Source: RPQJ01 sp963793005 (GTDB taxonomy: Bacteria; Pseudomonadota; Gammaproteobacteria; Steroidobacterales; Steroidobacteraceae). Taken from it: a DNA stretch of 64,000 nucleotides. The stretch spans positions 124,001 through 188,000 of the forward strand of contig CAWBYP010000002.1 of the NCBI GenBank assembly GCA_963793005.1, read 5' to 3'. The notes below the pieces were generated by a model that had not been told where the DNA came from, did not search any database, and worked only from the letters and a program-made list of their open reading frames with translations. Both the position numbers and the translations under genes were made by a program. Below, in pieces: positions 9,036 to 17,678 of the stretch; positions within the stretch are counted from its first letter, which is position 1, and each line of letters opens with the position of its first letter.

Positions 9036-9914
9036 TTGGGCAACCTGCAGCTGTTCGTCGCCTGCGTCGCGATCTGGGGTTCGACCTGGCTCGCCATCAA
9101 GTTCCAACTCGGTGTCGTCGCGCCGGAAGCGAGCGTCGCGTACCGGTTCCTGCTCGCCTCGCTGCTGCTGTTCGCGTATTGCCTGGCCAGGGGTTTGTCG
9201 CTGCGATTCTCGCGGCGCGACCAGGCCTGGATCGCGCTGCAGGGCCTGCTGATGTTCGGTGCGAGCTACGTGCTGGTGTATTTCGCGGAGCAGCATCTCG
9301 CATCGGGCCTGGTTGCGGTCGGCTACTCGGCGAGCCCGTTGCTCGGCATGCTGGGGTTGCGGCTGTTCCTCCGGACGCCGATGACTGCGCCGGTCGCGAT
9401 CGGTTCGCTGCTCGGGATCTCAGGTATCGCGCTGGTGTTCGCGCCGGAAATCGGCCAGGCCGGTGTCGCGGCACCCCCGATGGCGGGGATCGTCTTCACG
9501 GCCCTGTCGGTGGTGTTGTCTTCGCTCGGCAGCGTGGTTGCGCACCGCAATCACGACGCGGGCATCCCGATCTGGCAGAACATGGCGTTCGGCATGCTCT
9601 ACGGCGCGGGCTTCGCGGCATCGCTGAACATCGTCGCCGGGAATTCGTTTGCATTTGAAGCGACGCACGCGTACGTGCTGTCGCTGCTGTATCTCGCCGT
9701 GTTCGGTTCCATCCTGGCGTTCGCCGGTTTCCTCACCCTGATCGGGCGCATCGGCGCCGCGCGCGCGGGCTACGTGGGAGTGATGGTGCCGGTCATCGCG
9801 CTGGCGGTGTCCGCGGTGTTCGAGGGTTTCCGCTGGCAGTTGCTTACCTGGGCAGGCATGGCTGTAGCGGTGGCGGGCAACGTACTGGTGCTGCGCAACG
9901 CCGCCCGCCGCTGA
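9036..9914 (+). CDS. EamA/DMT-family transporter
   Basis: A 292-residue inner-membrane protein with about ten predicted hydrophobic segments arranged as two EamA repeats, the drug/metabolite transporter fold. The N-terminus LFVACVAIWGSTWLAIKF carries the typical WGS/TWLAIK motif, and the middle stretch SGLVAVGYSASPLLGMLGL matches the end of the first repeat. Family members export metabolites or drugs; the substrate cannot be read from sequence. The TTG start leaves only a 20-base gap behind lysS, so read-through transcription is likely. It is convergent with ygfZ. Confidence 0.85.
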   Translation: MGNLQLFVACVAIWGSTWLAIKFQLGVVAPEASVAYRFLLASLLLFAYCLARGLSLRFSRRDQAWIALQGLLMFGASYVLVYFAEQHLASGLVAVGYSASPLLGMLGLRLFLRTPMTAPVAIGSLLGISGIALVFAPEIGQAGVAAPPMAGIVFTALSVVLSSLGSVVAHRNHDAGIPIWQNMAFGMLYGAGFAASLNIVAGNSFAFEATHAYVLSLLYLAVFGSILAFAGFLTLIGRIGAARAGYVGVMVPVIALAVSAVFEGFRWQLLTWAGMAVAVAGNVLVLRNAARR

Positions 9915-9977
9915 TGCGCCTGGTGACCGAGCCGGTGGTGCGCGACTGCAGCGGCCGACGGCTGGTGTGTGCCCTTG

Positions 9978-10943
9978 TCAGTCGGCTTTTTCCGCAGCGA
10001 CGGCATATGGAAAATCTACGGGTTCTGCCGACCGGCCGTCCCCGGTCTGCAGCGGCAGTCCCCGCGCCTCGAGGCTCGCGACGGCCAGCAGGCGCACGCT
10101 GTCGTCCAGCTCGGCGGCCACCAGGACCTCGGCGACCTTGGTCCCGTCGAGGTACAGGCCCGAAAGCGTGGCAGGCGCGACACCGGCTGCTATCCGGTAG
10201 CCCAGCAGCCTGCGCTTGATGCGGCCGAGGTTCTGGGTCCGCGCGACGATTTCCTGTCCCGTGTAGCAGCCCTTGGTGAAGCTGATCGCGTCGAGCAGGT
10301 CGAGGTTCAGCATCTGCGGCACGAACGCTCCAGAGCTTGCGGCGAACACCTGCGGCAACCCGTCGCCAATGTCGAGCGCGTTCCACGCATCGAGCGCGCT
10401 CCCGCGGACACCGATCGGCTCTGCAGCGTCATCGGCCGGGGTCGGGGTGCGAACGGACGCCGCTGGCGACGCGTTCGCGGCCAACGCGAGCACTCGGCGT
10501 CCCGGCGCGTAGTCGAAGACGACCGACTGCGTCCCGGGCCGCTCCGGGGCAGGCAACTCCGCAGGCGTCTCCGGCCGATGCTCCGGCCTGGCGCAATCCG
10601 ATTCGAGACCGTCCCTGGTCCAGGCCACCTGCAGTTCGCTGGCGATCCGCAGCTGTACCTTGGAGCGCAGCACGAACCGACGCAGCAGGGCGTGCACCGG
10701 TTCGAGCAACTCGGCCGGTAGCAGCGCGTAAACGGTCCCGTCGACCAGGCGCAGCCGCGGCAGCGCAACCACCCGCCCCTGGGGCGTGTTGAGTGCTGCG
10801 AGCTGCGTGCGGCCGTCCGCGAGCAGGCGCACGTCGCTGGTGAGCTGGCCCTGCAGGAACCCGAGCGCATCGGGCCCGGTCACGGTCAGTACGCCGAGGA
10901 AAGGCAGGAGGTCCGGCATGTTTGGATCAGGGGACTTGGCCAT
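9978..10943 (-). CDS. ygfZ: Folate-binding Fe-S repair protein YgfZ
   Basis: YgfZ is a GcvT-fold, tetrahydrofolate-binding protein that helps build or repair certain iron-sulfur enzymes. The diagnostic motif KGCYTGQEIVARTQ with the key Cys226 is present, followed by LGRIKRRLLGYR. The N-terminal part (LPFLGVLTVTGPDALGFL, GQLTSDV) is also typical. Length is 321 residues. The gene is divergent from the succinate dehydrogenase cluster, which encodes an Fe-S enzyme. YgfZ genes are often found near sdh/sdhE in gammaproteobacteria (in E. coli ygfZ neighbours sdhE-ygfX), so the placement fits. Confidence 0.93.
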   Translation of the reverse strand: MAKSPDPNMPDLLPFLGVLTVTGPDALGFLQGQLTSDVRLLADGRTQLAALNTPQGRVVALPRLRLVDGTVYALLPAELLEPVHALLRRFVLRSKVQLRIASELQVAWTRDGLESDCARPEHRPETPAELPAPERPGTQSVVFDYAPGRRVLALAANASPAASVRTPTPADDAAEPIGVRGSALDAWNALDIGDGLPQVFAASSGAFVPQMLNLDLLDAISFTKGCYTGQEIVARTQNLGRIKRRLLGYRIAAGVAPATLSGLYLDGTKVAEVLVAAELDDSVRLLAVASLEARGLPLQTGDGRSAEPVDFPYAVAAEKAD

Positions 10944-11103
10944 GGTGCTGGTGGCGCATTCTACGGGGGCGGCGCCCGGTCCCGGCCACCGCGGGCCCGT
11001 TTATTTGCGTGCGAAGGCCAGGTATCTGAAGCCGTCGGTGCAGGGGCTCCCGGGACGTTGATCCTGAAGGTAATTTTGCCTTTGTTTTCAAGATGGTGAA
11101 TGC

Positions 11104-11295
11104 ATGGTGGATCTGGCAGACTTCGTGGCTGTGTCAAAGATTGCACCGCAAGAAAAACGACCCGAACCCCAGCTACCCCAGCCTGTCACCGGGACACCGG
11201 AGACTGTGCCGCCGCGCGAGATCGGCGGCCGCGACGGCCCCGAGCCGACGCGTTTCGGGGACTGGGAAAAAGCCGGGCGCTGCATCGATTTCTAG
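11104..11295 (+). CDS. Succinate dehydrogenase assembly factor 4 (DUF1674)
   Basis: A 63-residue protein whose C-terminal third, GGRDGPEPTRFGDWEKAGRC followed by IDF, is the hallmark of the DUF1674/SdhAF4 family. In mitochondria, SDHAF4 binds the flavinylated catalytic subunit and promotes its assembly into complex II. The N-terminal half is Pro-rich and probably disordered. It stands 25 bases upstream of sdhC as first gene of the sdh operon, which strongly supports the role. The ATG has no clear Shine-Dalgarno sequence. The bacterial role is inferred from the mitochondrial protein and context. Confidence 0.85.
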   Translation: MVDLADFVAVSKIAPQEKRPEPQLPQPVTGTPETVPPREIGGRDGPEPTRFGDWEKAGRCIDF

Positions 11296-11320
11296 CGGCC
11301 GGCCCAGGAGGTAAGCGAGC

Positions 11321-11716
11321 ATGGCCCAGCGCGAGCGGCCCTTGTCCCCGTTCATGCAGTACCGTTGGCAGTACACCAACACGACGTCGATCCTGCACCG
11401 GGTCACGGGTGTGATGCTGAGCGTTGGCTTCCTGGTGCTGGTCTACTGGCTCGCGGCCGCAGCCGGCGGCCCGGAGCGCTATGCACGGGCGACGGCCTGC
11501 CTCGGTTCCCCGCTGGGCCAGGTCGCGCTGGGTGGCGTGCTGCTGGCTTTCTGCTACCACCTGCTGAACGGCGTGCGGCACCTGTTCTTCGATACGGGCC
11601 GGGGCTTCGAACTGGCGACGGCCCGGCGCAGCGCCCGCGCGGTGTGGGCCGGGACCCTGGTCCTGGCCGTGATTGGCTGGCTCGCGCTGCGCCACTCGCT
11701 CGGGGGTGGCGCATGA
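11321..11716 (+). CDS. sdhC: Succinate dehydrogenase cytochrome b556 subunit
   Basis: Membrane anchor subunit C of complex II, which with SdhD binds heme b and ubiquinone. The 131-residue protein shows RPLSPFMQYRWQYTNTTSIL followed by HRVTG (Ser and Arg of the quinone site, heme-side His), three hydrophobic segments (about 28-50, 68-90, 108-125) and the motif HLLNGVRHLFFDTG with the heme-ligand His. A strong AGGAGGT ribosome binding site precedes the ATG. The stop overlaps the sdhD start as ATGA. Confidence 0.94.
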   Translation: MAQRERPLSPFMQYRWQYTNTTSILHRVTGVMLSVGFLVLVYWLAAAAGGPERYARATACLGSPLGQVALGGVLLAFCYHLLNGVRHLFFDTGRGFELATARRSARAVWAGTLVLAVIGWLALRHSLGGGA

Positions 11717-12099
11717 GCCTCAGCAGCCCGCTCCGTCGTGTGCTCGGCTTCGGTTCCGCCAGGGGCGGGTCGGCGCACTGGTACTCGCAGCGCGTGACGG
11801 GCCTGGCCCTGGTGCTGCTCGGCTCGTGGTTCGTGCTGTCGCTCGCCTGCCTCGGTGGCGCTACGCACGAGCACGTTTCCGAGTGGCTCAGTTCGCCGAC
11901 CAGTTCTACGCTGATGGTGCTGCTGGTCGTGGTCGTCGCCTGGCATGCCGCATTGGGGCTGCAGGTGATCGTCGAGGACTACGTTTCCGCGAGTGGCCTG
12001 CGTGCCGCGGTCCTGGTTGCAGTCAAGTTCGCGCTGGTCGCGGCCGCCGTGCTGGGCGTGCTCGCTGTGCTGCGCATCGCCCTTGGAGTCGCTGCATGA
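11713..12099 (+). CDS. sdhD: Succinate dehydrogenase membrane anchor subunit D
   Basis: Second membrane anchor of complex II, 128 residues, with three transmembrane segments starting at about residues 30, 60 and 100. Typical family positions are GSAHWYSQRVTGLAL near the N-terminus and WHAALGLQVIVEDYV in the middle, which contains the heme-ligand His and the quinone-site Asp-Tyr pair. The start ATG overlaps the sdhC stop and the stop overlaps the sdhA start, both as ATGA, so sdhC-sdhD-sdhA are translationally coupled. Confidence 0.93.
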   Translation: MSLSSPLRRVLGFGSARGGSAHWYSQRVTGLALVLLGSWFVLSLACLGGATHEHVSEWLSSPTSSTLMVLLVVVVAWHAALGLQVIVEDYVSASGLRAAVLVAVKFALVAAAVLGVLAVLRIALGVAA

Positions 12100-13880
12100 G
12101 CGAGTACACGTTCACTGACCACACCTACGACGTCGTCGTGGTCGGCGCCGGCGGCGCGGGCCTGCGTGCGACTTTCGGGCTCGCGGAGGCGGGGCTTTCC
12201 ACCGCCTGCATCACCAAGGTCTTTCCGACCCGCAGCCATACCGTTGCCGCGCAGGGTGGCATCAGCGCCGCGCTCGGCAACATGGGCGAGGACGACTGGC
12301 GGTTTCATTTCTACGACACCATCAAGGGCTCGGACTGGCTCGGCGACCAGGACGCCATCGAGTTCATGTGCAAGGAAGCGCCGGCGGCGATCCTCGAACT
12401 CGAGCACTACGGCCTGCCGTTCTCGCGCACCGAGGACGGCAGGATCTACCAGCGCCCATTCGGTGGCATGACGACCCACTACGGCAAGGGCGTCGCGCAG
12501 CGCACCTGCGCCGCGGCGGACCGCACGGGCCACGCGATGCTGCACACGCTGTACCAGCAGTCTCTGAAGCACCAGGCGCGCTTCTTCGTCGAGTACTTCG
12601 CGATCGACCTGATCATGGAGGACGGCGAATGCCGCGGCGTGGTTGCGCTCGACATGTCGAGCGGCATGCTGCACCGTTTCCGGGCGCACAAGGTCATCCT
12701 CGCGACCGGTGGCTACGGGCGTGCGTTCTTCTCCTGCACCTCCGCGCACACCTGCACCGGCGACGGTGGCGGCATGGTGCTGCGCGCCGGCCTGCCGCTG
12801 CAGGACATGGAGTTCGTGCAGTTCCACCCCACCGGCATCTATGGCGCGGGCTGCCTGATCACCGAGGGCTCGCGCGGCGAGGGCGGCTATCTGACCAATT
12901 CCGCAGGCGAGCGCTTCATGGAGCGCTACGCGCCGAATGCGAAGGACCTTGCCTCGCGTGACGTCGTGAGCCGCTCGATGACCATCGAGATCCGGGAGGG
13001 CCGCGGAGTGGGTCCTGAAAAGGACCACATCCACCTGCACCTCGAGCACCTTGGAGCCGAGGTGATCCATGAACGCCTGCCGGGGATCGCCGAGACGGCG
13101 CGCATATTCGCCGGCGTGGACGTCACCAGGGAGCCGATTCCCGTGCTGCCCACGGTGCACTACAACATGGGCGGAATTCCCTGCAACGTGCACGGCGAGG
13201 TGGTCGCACCGAAGGCGGGCAACCCGGATGCGGTGGTGCCGGGGCTGATGGCGATCGGCGAGGCGGCCTGCGTATCAGTGCACGGGGCAAACCGGCTGGG
13301 TTCCAATTCGCTGCTCGACCTGGTCGTGTTCGGCCGCGCCGCGGCGCATCAATGCGCGCGCACGGTCAAGCCCGGCACGTCCCACAAGCCACTGGCGAAA
13401 GATGCCGGCGAGCTGGCTGTCAGCCGGCTCGACTGCTTTCGCAATGCCAAGGGCAAGCGCCGTACCGCCCAGATCCGCCTCGACATGCAGCGCGTGATGC
13501 AGAACCACGCTGCCGTGTTCCGCAGCGGCGAGACGCTGTCGGAGGGAGTTTCGAAGCTCCGCACGGTATTCGAGTCGTTCCGCGACGTGCAGGTGAGCGA
13601 TCGCTCGCTGGTCTGGAACACCGACCTGATCGAGACGCTGGAACTCGACAACCTGCTTGGCCAGGCCGTCGCCACCATGCATTCGGCGGAAAACCGCAAG
13701 GAAAGCCGCGGGGCCCACGCGCGAGAGGACTTCCAGGATCGCGACGACCGCGAATGGCTCAAGCACACACTCGCATGGGTGGATGCCGCGGGGTCGGTGC
13801 GGATCGACTACCGCCCAGTGCACCTGAACACGCTCACCACCGACGTCGAGGCCGTCCCGCCGAAGGCGCGGGTCTACTAG
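12096..13880 (+). CDS. sdhA: Succinate dehydrogenase flavoprotein subunit
   Basis: Catalytic subunit of complex II: oxidises succinate to fumarate in the TCA cycle and passes electrons to FAD. At 594 residues it has the usual length. The FAD-binding motif VVVVGAGGAGLRATFGLA lies at residues 11-28, the covalent-FAD histidine in TRSHTVAAQGG follows near residue 45, and catalytic-site segments FVQFHPTGIYG, LITEGSRGEGG, RDVVSRSM and PTVHYNMGGIP are intact. The Arg of the C-terminal capping domain and the usual ending KARVY are present. The ATG overlaps the sdhD stop. Confidence 0.97.
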   Translation: MSEYTFTDHTYDVVVVGAGGAGLRATFGLAEAGLSTACITKVFPTRSHTVAAQGGISAALGNMGEDDWRFHFYDTIKGSDWLGDQDAIEFMCKEAPAAILELEHYGLPFSRTEDGRIYQRPFGGMTTHYGKGVAQRTCAAADRTGHAMLHTLYQQSLKHQARFFVEYFAIDLIMEDGECRGVVALDMSSGMLHRFRAHKVILATGGYGRAFFSCTSAHTCTGDGGGMVLRAGLPLQDMEFVQFHPTGIYGAGCLITEGSRGEGGYLTNSAGERFMERYAPNAKDLASRDVVSRSMTIEIREGRGVGPEKDHIHLHLEHLGAEVIHERLPGIAETARIFAGVDVTREPIPVLPTVHYNMGGIPCNVHGEVVAPKAGNPDAVVPGLMAIGEAACVSVHGANRLGSNSLLDLVVFGRAAAHQCARTVKPGTSHKPLAKDAGELAVSRLDCFRNAKGKRRTAQIRLDMQRVMQNHAAVFRSGETLSEGVSKLRTVFESFRDVQVSDRSLVWNTDLIETLELDNLLGQAVATMHSAENRKESRGAHAREDFQDRDDREWLKHTLAWVDAAGSVRIDYRPVHLNTLTTDVEAVPPKARVY

Positions 13881-13892
13881 AGTCGCCCAGCC

Positions 13893-14675
13893 ATGGCCCA
13901 ATTCAAGCTTCCCGAGAATTCGCGCGTCCGTCCGGGCAGGGACCATCCCGCGCCGTCGGGCGCGCAGGATGTCCGAACGTTTCGTATCTACCGATTCGAC
14001 CCGGATTCCGGCGAGAACCCCCGTCTCGACTCGTACCAGGTGGACATGGGCTCCTGCGGTCCGATGGTCCTCGACGCGCTGATCAAGATCAAGAACGAGG
14101 TGGACACCACGCTCACCTTCCGTCGTTCCTGTCGCGAGGGGATCTGCGGGTCCTGCGCAATGAACATCGACGGCGTCAATACACTCGCCTGCACCAAGGC
14201 CAGCAGCGAGATCAGCGGCGACGTGAAGATCTACCCGCTGCCGCACATGCCGGTCATCAAGGACCTCGTGCCGGACCTGACCAACTTCTACGCGCAGTAC
14301 GCCTCGGTCAAGCCCTGGCTGCAGACGCGCACTCCGCCGCCTCCGGACAGCGAGCGGCTGCAGTCGAAGGAAGACCAGGAAAAGATCGACCGCCCGTCGG
14401 CCTGCATCCTGTGCGCCTGCTGCTCGACCAGTTGCCCGTCGTACTGGTGGAACAGCGACCGCTACCTGGGCCCGGCCGCGCTGCTGGCCGCCTACCGCTG
14501 GATCATCGACACCCGCGACGAGGCCACCGGCGAGCGGCTGGACGAACTCGAGGATCCTTTCCGCCTGTATCGCTGCCACACGATCATGAACTGCGCGGAA
14601 GCCTGCCCCAAGGACCTGAATCCGGCCCGGGCGATCGCCGAGATCAAGAAGTTCATTGTCGAGCGACAGTACTGA
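13893..14675 (+). CDS. sdhB: Succinate dehydrogenase iron-sulfur subunit
   Basis: Electron-transfer subunit of complex II. The 260-residue product has the plant-type [2Fe-2S] site SCREGICGSCAMNIDG with a fourth Cys in LACTK, the [4Fe-4S] site CILCACCSTSCP and the [3Fe-4S] site CHTIMNCAEACP. The segment SYWWNSDRYLGP near the quinone pocket is conserved. There are about 25 extra residues at the N-terminus relative to E. coli SdhB. The gene lies 12 bases behind sdhA. Confidence 0.97.
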   Translation: MAQFKLPENSRVRPGRDHPAPSGAQDVRTFRIYRFDPDSGENPRLDSYQVDMGSCGPMVLDALIKIKNEVDTTLTFRRSCREGICGSCAMNIDGVNTLACTKASSEISGDVKIYPLPHMPVIKDLVPDLTNFYAQYASVKPWLQTRTPPPPDSERLQSKEDQEKIDRPSACILCACCSTSCPSYWWNSDRYLGPAALLAAYRWIIDTRDEATGERLDELEDPFRLYRCHTIMNCAEACPKDLNPARAIAEIKKFIVERQY

Positions 14676-14691
14676 GCGCGGGGCTGGCACC

Positions 14692-14946
14692 GTGGTACCC
14701 GTCCAGGCCGAGGAGTTTTCGCGGCTCCGCTGGCGGTGCCGGCGCGGCATGCGGGAACTCGACGTACTGCTCACCCGCTACCTCGAGCAGGATTACCGGC
14801 AGGCGGCGCCGTGCGATCGCGCGGCATTCGGGCGCATTCTCGACCTGCAGGACCCCGAGATCTTCGGTTATCTTCTGGGGCGTGCGGTCCCGGAGGACGT
14901 TTCCCTGCACCATGTCATCGCACGGATCCGACGTGTTGAGGATTGA
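14692..14946 (+). CDS. sdhE: FAD assembly factor SdhE
   Basis: Small (84-residue) helical protein that promotes covalent flavinylation of SdhA. The invariant RRGMRELD motif, with the RGxxE surface that contacts SdhA, is at about residues 15-22, and FGRILDLQDPEIFGYLLGR follows as in the family. I chose the GTG start because it lies behind the sdhB stop, has a GGGG stretch 8 bases upstream and gives the usual family length; a TTG 36 bases upstream would add 12 residues and overlap sdhB. The end overlaps the start of ygfX. Formerly proposed as an antitoxin (CptB), a view now largely replaced by the flavinylation role. Confidence 0.9.
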   Translation: MVPVQAEEFSRLRWRCRRGMRELDVLLTRYLEQDYRQAAPCDRAAFGRILDLQDPEIFGYLLGRAVPEDVSLHHVIARIRRVED

Positions 14947-15355
14947 ACTCAGGCCCTGGCTGGTCGCCGATCGCGTGGCCGCGGGCCTGGCGGTCTGCTG
15001 CGCACTGGCGATCGAGGTGGTGGCGTCACGCTACCCGGAACCCCAGCCGTGGCTCGGGGCGGCCGTGCTGGGACTGCTCGGCGCATGGCTGTGGTACCGG
15101 CACAGACGCACGACCGGCGTGGCGGGCCTTGCGGTCGGGCCCGACGGGCAGTTGCTCTCGCTCTGTGAAGACGGCAGCGAACTCCCCTCGGAGGTGCTGC
15201 GCGGCACACGGCTGCTGGGCCGCTCGGTGGCGCTGCGCTGGCGGGCCGGCCGGCGTGTCCGCCAGGCCTGGCTCACGCCGTGGGACGTGCCGGCCGGACA
15301 GTTGCGCGAGCTTTCCGTCAGGCTCCTGGCAGCCGGCCCCAGGGATAGCGCATGA
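14912..15355 (+). CDS. ygfX: YgfX-family membrane protein
   Basis: A 147-residue protein with two transmembrane segments near the N-terminus (about residues 20-40 and 47-63) followed by a soluble beta-rich domain, the layout of YgfX (CptA), the usual partner of sdhE. ELRPWLVADRVAAGL, then GPDGQL and ALRWRAG are family-like. YgfX has been described in E. coli as a toxin acting on the cytoskeleton, but its normal function is unsettled. The ATG given overlaps sdhE by 35 bases; a GTG or TTG about 21-24 bases downstream is possible. Its stop overlaps the start assigned to rpoE as ATGA. Confidence 0.72.
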   Translation: MSSHGSDVLRIELRPWLVADRVAAGLAVCCALAIEVVASRYPEPQPWLGAAVLGLLGAWLWYRHRRTTGVAGLAVGPDGQLLSLCEDGSELPSEVLRGTRLLGRSVALRWRAGRRVRQAWLTPWDVPAGQLRELSVRLLAAGPRDSA

Positions 15356-16038
15356 CGGCACCCGGTTTCCTGGGGCGCCGCTACCACCAAATGGCGAACT
15401 TTCCCCCCTCAGATGGGTCTATTCAGTCGCACGAGACTCGGGAAGACGGTGCCCGGCCCACATCCGGCGTCGAGCAGAGCGATCTCGAACTCGTCAGGCG
15501 GGCACAACGGGGCGAGCGCGGGGCGTTCGACCTGCTCGTGCTCAGGTATCAGCACAAGGTCGTCAAGCTCGTGGCGCGGCTGTTGCGTGACCGGACCGAG
15601 GCAGAGGACGTGGCCCAGGAGGCGTTCGTAAAGGCCTACCGGGCGCTGGGCTCGTTTCGAGGCGACAGCGCCTTTTACACATGGCTCTACCGTATAGCCG
15701 TGAACACTGCCAGGAACACGCTTGCCTCACGGCAGCGGCGCCCGTTGCAGTACGAAGCGGGCCTGAGCGAGGGCGAGCAGGCGGCGGTCGAGTCGCGCAT
15801 GCGCCACGTGGACACGCCCGAGGCGAACGCGTTGTCGGACGAGATTCACGAAACGGTGAATCGGGCCATCGGCGACCTGCCGGAGGACCTGCGCACGGCC
15901 ATCGTGCTGCGCGAGGTCGAGGGCCTGAGTTACGAGGAGATCGCGACGGCAATGGATTGTCCGGTCGGCACCGTTCGTTCGAGGATTTTCCGGGCCCGGG
16001 AAGCGATTGACCGCATCCTCGCGCCCCTGGTTGATTGA
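15352..16038 (+). CDS. rpoE: RNA polymerase sigma-E factor
   Basis: ECF-family sigma factor for envelope stress. Region 2 covers about residues 48-110 (FDLLVLRYQHKVVKLVARLL, DVAQEAFVKAYRALGSFRG, FYTWLYRIAVNTARN), and region 4 about 165-220 (LPEDLRTAIVLREVEGLSYE, GTVRSRIFRAREAI). The product from this ATG is 228 residues, about 35 longer than E. coli RpoE, with an unconserved N-terminal tail. An internal start is possible, though AGGG sits 8 bases before the chosen ATG. Followed directly by rseA, rseB and rseC, which control its activity. Confidence 0.95.
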   Translation: MTAPGFLGRRYHQMANFPPSDGSIQSHETREDGARPTSGVEQSDLELVRRAQRGERGAFDLLVLRYQHKVVKLVARLLRDRTEAEDVAQEAFVKAYRALGSFRGDSAFYTWLYRIAVNTARNTLASRQRRPLQYEAGLSEGEQAAVESRMRHVDTPEANALSDEIHETVNRAIGDLPEDLRTAIVLREVEGLSYEEIATAMDCPVGTVRSRIFRAREAIDRILAPLVD

Positions 16039-16048
16039 GTTAAAGAAC

Positions 16049-16633
16049 ATGACAGACCAAATACGCGAACAGATCTCGGCCCTCATCGATGGCGAACTTC
16101 CCGAAGACGAAGTGGGCCTGCTGGTCCGCAGGCTCGAGCGCGACGAGAAGCTGCGCTGTGTATTCAGCCGCTACGTGCTGGCCGGCGAGGCGGTGCGCTC
16201 GCCTGGCAGCCCGCTGGCGAGTAACGGGTTTTCTGCCAGGGTGAGCGCCGCGATAGGCGAGGTCACCGCAGCGGCGCCGGATGTCCACGCCGAGATTCCG
16301 GCCGGGCGCCAGTGGTTCAACCGGCCGGCTCTTGCGACCGCGATTGCCGCAAGTGCCGCGATCGCCGCAGTGCTCCTGGTCGGGCGCGGATACCAGCAGG
16401 CAGGCCAGATCGCGCAGGGTTCACTGGAGCGAGTCCGGGACAGCTTCGCCGCGCTGCCGGCGATCGGCCAGGCGTCGAGCCCGACGCCCGCTCACAGCCA
16501 GCGCCTGGCGAGCTACCTGGTCGCGCACGGCCAGTTCTCCAACCCGATCGGGCGACGCACTGCATGGTCGAGCGTGCTTGCATCCGATCCGGGACTCACC
16601 CGCGTGGCCTTCGAGACGTTCGAGGCGCCCTGA
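16049..16633 (+). CDS. rseA: Anti-sigma-E factor RseA
   Basis: Inner-membrane anti-sigma factor of 194 residues. The cytoplasmic RseA N-terminal domain shows EQISALIDGELPEDEVGLLV and the helix ending RCVFSRYVLAGEAVR, which grips RpoE. A single transmembrane segment spans about residues 92-112 (LATAIAASAAIAAVLLVG), followed by a periplasmic tail with an RLASYLVAHGQFS segment. It starts 10 bases behind rpoE at the ATG giving MTDQIREQ. Proteolysis by DegS/RseP would release RpoE; those proteases are not in this window. Confidence 0.9.
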   Translation: MTDQIREQISALIDGELPEDEVGLLVRRLERDEKLRCVFSRYVLAGEAVRSPGSPLASNGFSARVSAAIGEVTAAAPDVHAEIPAGRQWFNRPALATAIAASAAIAAVLLVGRGYQQAGQIAQGSLERVRDSFAALPAIGQASSPTPAHSQRLASYLVAHGQFSNPIGRRTAWSSVLASDPGLTRVAFETFEAP

Positions 16634-17674
16634 GTGCGGCACGCCGGCCTCGCGCTGCTGGTGGTTACGACGGGGCTGCTCGCGCTGCCCGTGCGGGCGG
16701 CGGGTGACGATGCGCACCGGTGGCTCGAGCGCATGACCGAGGCGCTGTCGTCGCGGAATTACACTGGCGTATTCACGCACGCGACGCGTCGCCAGTCGGA
16801 GACGATGCGCATCGTCCACCGGTTGGGCAAGGGCGGTACGAGCACGGAACGCCTGGTGTCACTGGACGGCAACGGGCGTGAGATCGTGCGCACCGCCGAG
16901 GAGGTGCACGTCTATCTTCCGGACCGCCGCGTGGTGCTGGTAGAGCAGCGCACGGACGGCGGCCTGCTGCTCGACTCGCTGCCGGATCCGGGACCGGAGC
17001 TGGATGCCATGTACGTGCTGCAGGTCCGCGACGGGCACAAGCTTCTCGGGCGCAAGGTCCGGGTGCTGGACATCATGCCCCGCGACGGGCTTCGCTACGG
17101 TTATCGCCTCTGGCTCGACGAGGACACGGCGATGCCGTTGCGCACCATGGTCATGGACCGTGGGGGCCGCCCGGTCGAGGTGATCAATTTCACGCAGATC
17201 GACATGCCGCGCCGCATCGACGCGAAGGCAACCGAGCCGTCGATCGATGCGTCCGGCTTCAAGTGGGTGCGCAACGTACGCCGGCCGCAGATGGCTCCGC
17301 CCGCGACGGTCGCATGGCGGCCGACTCGGCTGCCGCCCGGGTTTCGCCTCGTGACCAGCCGCATGCAGGCCGTGCCCGGTGTGGCGTTCCCGGTGCAGCA
17401 CCTGATCTTTTCCGACGGATTCGCGTCGATTTCGGTGTTCATCGAGCCGGCCCGGCCCGCTGGCCCGACGCCGCCGGAGTCGTCCAGTGTCGGGTCCGCG
17501 AATGCGTTCTCGACGGTCGTGCATGGCAGGGTGGTCACCGCCGTTGGCGAAGTGCCGCTCGAGACCGTTCGCGACGTGGCCCGATCGGTCGAGCCGGATG
17601 TGTCTCAATCCGGTGCGCCGTTCGATGACGCCGCCGACGCGGCCCCGGGCGCCACCGCACTCCAGCCACATTGA
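16634..17674 (+). CDS. rseB: Sigma-E regulatory protein RseB (MucB)
   Basis: Periplasmic regulator that binds the RseA tail and protects it from DegS until lipoprotein or LPS signals displace it. The 346-residue product starts with a signal peptide of about 21 residues (cleavage after VRA), then the MucB/RseB N-terminal LolA-like domain (WLERMTEALSSRNYTGVFTH, VSLDGNGREIVR) and the smaller C-terminal domain (PTRLPPGFRLVTSRM, VQHLIFSDGFASISVFIE). The GTG start follows the rseA stop with no gap. Confidence 0.92.
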   Translation: MRHAGLALLVVTTGLLALPVRAAGDDAHRWLERMTEALSSRNYTGVFTHATRRQSETMRIVHRLGKGGTSTERLVSLDGNGREIVRTAEEVHVYLPDRRVVLVEQRTDGGLLLDSLPDPGPELDAMYVLQVRDGHKLLGRKVRVLDIMPRDGLRYGYRLWLDEDTAMPLRTMVMDRGGRPVEVINFTQIDMPRRIDAKATEPSIDASGFKWVRNVRRPQMAPPATVAWRPTRLPPGFRLVTSRMQAVPGVAFPVQHLIFSDGFASISVFIEPARPAGPTPPESSSVGSANAFSTVVHGRVVTAVGEVPLETVRDVARSVEPDVSQSGAPFDDAADAAPGATALQPH

Positions 17675-17678
17675 CCAG

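Noticed and set aside
14692..15355. sdhE-ygfX considered as a toxin-antitoxin pair
   Set aside because: SdhE is best explained as a flavinylation factor inside the sdh operon. Without growth data the toxin role of YgfX is not supported here.
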